From: Caryophanales bacterium UBA7581
GTDB taxonomy: Bacteria > Bacillota_I > Bacilli_A > RFN20 > CAG-826
NCBI GenBank assembly: GCA_002477825.1
Contig: DLKT01000054.1
Span: 1 to 6,108, forward strand
DNA length: 6,108 bases
Direction of reading: 5' to 3'
The position numbers and the translations under genes were made by a program. This document shows, one piece after another, positions 6,050 to 6,108 of this stretch (position 1 is its first letter; each line of letters opens with the position of its first letter). The notes beneath the pieces are model-generated. The model searched no databases, had not been told where the DNA came from, and saw nothing but the letters and a program-made list of their open reading frames with translations.

Positions 6050-6108
6050 AAGAAATTTAGAACTTTTTCTCGTTTTTTTATAGCGAACCCCAACTGACAA
6101 ACTAAATG

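Noticed and set aside
6081..6108. A less AT-rich patch at the window edge that might be an insertion-sequence end or the end of an upstream gene
   Set aside because: No matching inverted repeat elsewhere in the window, no transposase fragment, and too little sequence to judge.

Overview
The window is a compact, AT-rich stretch of bacterial chromosome carrying six ordinary core-type genes. Strong Shine-Dalgarno (SD) sites of the AAGGAG/GAGGTGA type, good sigma-A-like promoters, and the order comEA-comEC-holA facing rpsT all point to a low-GC member of the Bacillota, probably class Bacilli or a close relative (Erysipelotrichales- or RF39-like lineages are possible). Tryptophan is encoded by TGG, and TGA is used as a real stop (comEA and comEC), so this is not a UGA=Trp mollicute. 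Genus or species cannot be named from what is visible.

Layout. On the plus strand, rpsT (ribosomal protein S20, 137-406) has its own promoter at 78-106 and ends in a short hairpin with T-runs on both sides (405-434). Everything else is on the minus strand and reads right to left. greA (5523-5990) has a textbook promoter (6021-6049) and ends in a strong hairpin at 5454-5487. Next come comEA (4911-5450), comEC (2836-4914) and holA (1917-2876), which form one tightly overlapping unit: comEA and comEC share ATGA, and comEC and holA overlap by 41 nt. After a 129-nt gap containing a candidate promoter with a dyad comes a membrane-bound family 2 glycosyltransferase (453-1787), whose 3' end converges on rpsT and shares its terminator.

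How the genes work together. ComEA (membrane-anchored DNA receptor) and ComEC (DNA channel with a metallo-beta-lactamase domain) belong to the DNA-uptake machinery of natural transformation. holA (clamp-loader delta subunit) is their usual neighbour in Bacilli and is translationally entangled with comEC. greA (transcript-cleavage factor) and rpsT are housekeeping genes. The glycosyltransferase is the one accessory-looking gene, lying between holA and rpsT, which are neighbours in Bacillus and Staphylococcus.

No mobile element, CRISPR array, tRNA, rRNA or riboswitch was recognised, and I see no convincing new multi-gene system. The most interesting local signal is regulatory: the hairpin that ends greA has the SD of comEA inside its 3' arm, so greA termination and comEA translation are built from the same bases.
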